From Triparma columacea (Eukaryota; Sar; Bolidophyceae; Parmales; Triparmaceae): a stretch of DNA of 44,745 bases. The stretch lies in the NCBI GenBank assembly GCA_030267965.1, contig BRYA01000455.1:1-44745 (forward strand), read 5' to 3'. Position numbers and translations under genes: made by a program. The notes beneath the pieces are model-generated. The model saw only the letters and a program-made list of their open reading frames with translations, was not told where the DNA came from and searched no databases. Numbering within the stretch: the first letter of the stretch is position 1; every line of letters starts with the position of its first letter. Below are positions 41,745-44,745 of the stretch, piece after piece.

Positions 41745-44565
41745 TTACTGTTCCATGATGACGTGTAGTTGCTGTACGAAGTTCTGCACAGTTTTCCTCG
41801 GCACCTCAACGACAAAGTCGTCGAACCTTTCTCTCATAACCTTCTCCTCCCCCCCCCCGCACTGCCTCGCCGCGATCTCGAACCTCCTTCCGAACTTGTT
41901 GTTGGCGACCGTCCCGCTCTTCTCCATGCAGTTGTACGCCCCCACCAGGTACATGCCGTCCTCCGGCCTCTCCGCCAGCAGCACGAGCGGCTTGGCCTTC
42001 CTGCCCTTCCACTTTCCGTTCTCCCTGTGAACGTCCATGAGGAAGTTGGCGAGCATCCCGAGCTTCCCGGGCGTCCCGAACTCCGCTCTCCCCATGTTGT
42101 TGTTCTCCTTGTCCTTTTCCTGGCCCGCTCTGCTGTTACCCTTGACCCCCCCGTTAGCCCCGATTCCAGTCGCGTGAATGTAAGCGAACCTGAAGTGTTT
42201 GTACGCCACAATCTCGCTCTTCTCAACCATGGAAACAGCCGCCTCCATGACCTTGACCCTGTCGGTCTTGGCGAGCGCGATGCCCCTACTGATCCCTCTT
42301 CCCCCAACGTTGCCTCCGTTGACGAGAGTCGCCAGGGTGCTTCCCTCCTCCGTGCTGGTTCCTCCCACCTTAAGGCTGTCCACCGCCTCGGCCACCGCCG
42401 CCACCCCGGCCTCGCCCCCGCTCGACCCGGTGTCCAGGATACCCCTGACGGCCAGGGCGACGTCGGAGCTGCTCACGGTACTGTTGAAGCCTGTGACCAT
42501 CTTGAAGCCCTCGACCTCGACGTCGGGGAGGCCGTATTCCTCCTTGTACTCGTGGATCATGGCCTTGACCTTTTTCCTGAACTCAGGCTTCATGAACGCC
42601 CAGCTCTGCTTCGCCTCGTCTAGCGGGACTCCCATCTTCGCCAGCATTTCCTTGAGTTTAGCTGTCGGTTGGGCGGTAGGGGGGCGAAGCGACGGCCGAA
42701 GGGTTTGCGTAGCGTTAGTGTTCCTCATCTCTCGTCCCTTTCCCTCGCATTTCTTTTCTCCCCATTCTTTTCTTCCCACCCCCCGTCCACTCCCACCCCC
42801 TCTCACCTTCCCCCCTCCCCTTGAAACAGCTCATCCTTGAGCTGACGTAGTTGCTGTAGTACATGGCATCGTAGAGGCTCCAGCTACTGAGGAGGCAGAA
42901 CCTGAACTCGGCCTCCCTGACGATGTTCCCACGCTGGGAGGTCTGGACCTGGGTCCGCCCGTCCTGGGGGGGCGGGGGGGGGGGGAGAAGTTGGAGGAGG
43001 CGAAATACCAATCGAAGCAGGGTTAGTTACGCAGTGCAATGCGCCCTTCCCTTTTGCCCCGTCATAATTCTCACCTCTCCCATAACGACCTCTGCCCCCA
43101 TGCCCGTCCCCAGCTCCCCTAGTTTGACCCTCTCCCTCTCCAGCCCTGCGGCAACCTCCCTCCACCCCTCTACGTCGATCTTCCCCTCCTGGAGGCAGCT
43201 GCTGCTCCCGACCATGGCCATCCAGAGCATCCCGGAGTCCCCGGAGAAGCGGCTCGAGGCCGTGAGGTGGAGGAGGACGTAGGAGGTAGGGTAGCTGTGG
43301 CAGGAGCCCTGGTTGTAGTACGAGATGATCCTCTCGCGGCGCGATCTCATCGATTTAATCGGATCTATATCCTCCTGCTCCTCCTCCTTCTCCTCTGCGT
43401 CGTCAGCTTCTGCGTCCGCTGCAGCTTGGTCTCCTTCTTCCCCCTCCTCAACCTCTTCACCCTGCGGGTTGGGTTTCCTCTTCTTCTCGCTTCTCCCTTC
43501 GACATCGTCGAAGTCCGCCTCTTCCTCACCATCGTCTTGGTCCTCCTCCTCCTCCTCTTCCCCCTCGCTCTCGCTTACCCCATCTTCCTCATCGGTGTCC
43601 TCATCCTCCCCCCCGTCCGTCAGGTAGTCCCCGTCCCCCACGCCCTGGGAAAGGTACTCGTCAGCCTCGTCCCTCGTCTCTAGCTCTCCCGCGACGATGT
43701 AGACGTCCTCGGAGTACACGTTGCGGAGGTTGAAGGGGCGGAGAGAGTCGATGACGTAGCAGGGGACGGGGAGGGGGATGGTGGAACCGCAGTTTATCAG
43801 GACGTAAGAGGGGAGATCGGAGGGGTCTACGGATTCGGCGTCGGAATCAGAGTCGTCGCCGTTTGAGGCGGCATTGGGCGAGCTGAGGATTTTAAGGAGC
43901 TTGGACTTGGACTGCAGGTGGGTGGGGGGAAGGAAAGGAGAGGGGAAAGCAGGGGGAGAGTGGGAGCAGTGGTTAGTTGTATTTGTGGTATTCAGCAAGG
44001 GTGGGTGAATGAGGCAGTTGTCGCCGCTCTCCTCGCTCTCCTCGTTCCTCTCATTCCTTCCCCTCTTTCCTTCTCACCTGGACGTAGTGGACAGTGTAGG
44101 GTACAGAGTCTGACTGTAGGAGCTTCGTTAGCATTATTTGGGAGCAAAGTCCTGCAGTAATTGGGGGTAAGGTGGGGAGGGAGGGAGTGGTGCGAAGAGG
44201 GAGGGAGTGGGGTGAGCATTTAGCGGTGTGAGCATATATTTGTATTGGCAATGGAAGGGGCAGTGGAAGGGACGATGGAGGGAAGCTGATTTGAAAGGAA
44301 GGAGGGACGCAAGGAGGACATTGTTGTCATATCTCGGACAATAACTACACCATTGTGGCATAACAATGATTTGTTGGCGAATATGTGTCTTCAGTAGCGT
44401 ATAAATGATCTCCCTCCGACTCTCCCTCCCGAAATGACCGAAATGAAAACCCATCTTACCATCCACAGTGGGATTGACAAGGATATGAACAGTCTTGCGG
44501 AGACTATGGAAGTCATTAACGACCTGATCATAGAAGTTTCGTAACTGTGATCGGTCTAAAAGCAT
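41745..44565 (-). CDS. CDC45: CDC45, replication initiation factor
   Basis: Five exons with consistent phases: 44460-44565, 44078-44151, 43075-43911, 42807-42963, 41745-42661; 696 aa, longer than the usual about 570-650. ATG at 44565 (MLLDRSQLRNFYDQV). Landmarks: VNPTVDGLCS (from the RecJ-like DVDAL motif), LLQSDSVPYTVHYV, YVLINCGSTI, VIDSLRPFNLRNVY, RRERIISYYNQGSCHS, GMLWMAMVG, EAEFRFCLLSSWSLYDAM and LAKMGVPLDEAKQSW. The C-terminus has VAYKHFRFAYIHATG, FVVEVPRKTVQNFVQQL. The extra length is an acidic insert (about 128-232) and Gly-rich loops. CDC45 joins MCM2-7 and GINS as the replicative helicase. Small exon 2 (74 bases) carries a near-invariant motif. Confidence 0.9.
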
Positions 44566-44745
44566 ATTCAACTAATGCCAAAAAAAATGTCAAATGTGCA
44601 AAATGGTCGGGATAATGACAAAACCGAGCCCCCCTGAGCGATAATTTGACAAAACCGAGCCCCCCCCTCAAATTAAAATAAAACACCACCGCACGTAAAA
44701 ATATTACAGGACCCGGTCGAGGTAGGCGTAGGGGACGATTACCCG
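44566..44745. other. Window edge upstream of CDC45
   Basis: About 180 bases of presumed promoter. It holds a direct repeat TTTGACAAAACCGAGCCCCCC (first copy with ATGACAAAACC; at about 44615-44670). No other feature seen; the sequence is cut at 44745. Confidence 0.5.

Noticed and set aside
41769..42623. Long plus-strand open frame of 284 codons opposite CDC45 exon 5
   Set aside because: It is the complement of a strongly GC-biased coding exon; the minus frame has CDC45 motifs and splice phases, while this one has no family features and starts inside the exon.

Overview
The window is nuclear DNA of a eukaryote. Nearly every gene is split by short spliceosomal introns (about 65-180 bases, almost all with GTGAG-type donors and often CGCAG acceptors). 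The proteins are eukaryotic, including importin-5, CDC45, a PGAP4-like GPI glycosyltransferase and a plant/protist-type organellar DNA polymerase. Three proteins begin with a hydrophobic signal-like segment followed by a basic, hydroxylated stretch (pseudouridine synthase, DNA polymerase, acyltransferase). This fits bipartite plastid targeting in an alga with a secondary plastid. Together with START-like/multi-membrane giant proteins and a possibly ciliary multidomain protein, it suggests a flagellated or flagellate-derived ochrophyte (stramenopile) microalga, perhaps bolidophyte-like. The assignment is inference; no rRNA or organellar marker is present.

Layout. 1-900: pyrimidine-rich simple repeats. 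885-6886 (-): a 1958-residue START-like protein with two tandem copies of a multi-membrane module; its tail is cut by an apparent 1-base deletion. 8112-9082 (-): a small three-exon membrane protein. 9549-12931 (+): EXO1-like nuclease with a C-terminal Myb/SANT-like segment. 13045-17349 (-): ten-exon importin-5. 17969-19936 (+): PGAP4-like GPI glycosyltransferase. 20049-21261 (+): S4/RsuA-type pseudouridine synthase fused to a SAM domain. 21726-22439 (-): acidic/lysine-rich protein whose 3' end is partly duplicated next to it. 23283-24962 (+): bacterial-type NPPF methyltransferase. 25127-26604 (-): membrane protein with Gln-rich tail. 26676-26879 (+): possible tiny ER protein. 27142-30297 (-): adenylate-kinase-like/TPR/CUB-like/ankyrin/RPxTA protein. 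30687-31367 (-): cytochrome b5-domain protein. 31480-35088 (+): organellar family-A DNA polymerase with two SAP domains. 35263-35911 (-): small membrane protein. 36001-37236 (+): ten near-identical C2H2 fingers. 37435-38929 (+): plastid-type acylglycerophosphate acyltransferase. 39095-40098 (-): F-box-like plus StrG-like oxygenase. 40251-41566 (+): PAP2/sphingomyelin-synthase-like enzyme. 41745-44565 (-): CDC45.

There are no operons. Genes alternate in orientation, with short divergent gaps (about 70-150 bases in five pairs, likely shared promoters) and convergent gaps of 110-460 bases. Functional themes are DNA replication and repair (EXO1-like, organellar polymerase, CDC45), membrane and lipid biology (START-like, PGAP4, acyltransferase, PAP2), and protein or RNA handling. 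Exon boundaries were set by hand from GT-AG sites and reading-phase agreement. They are internally consistent unless stated otherwise, but no transcript data were available.
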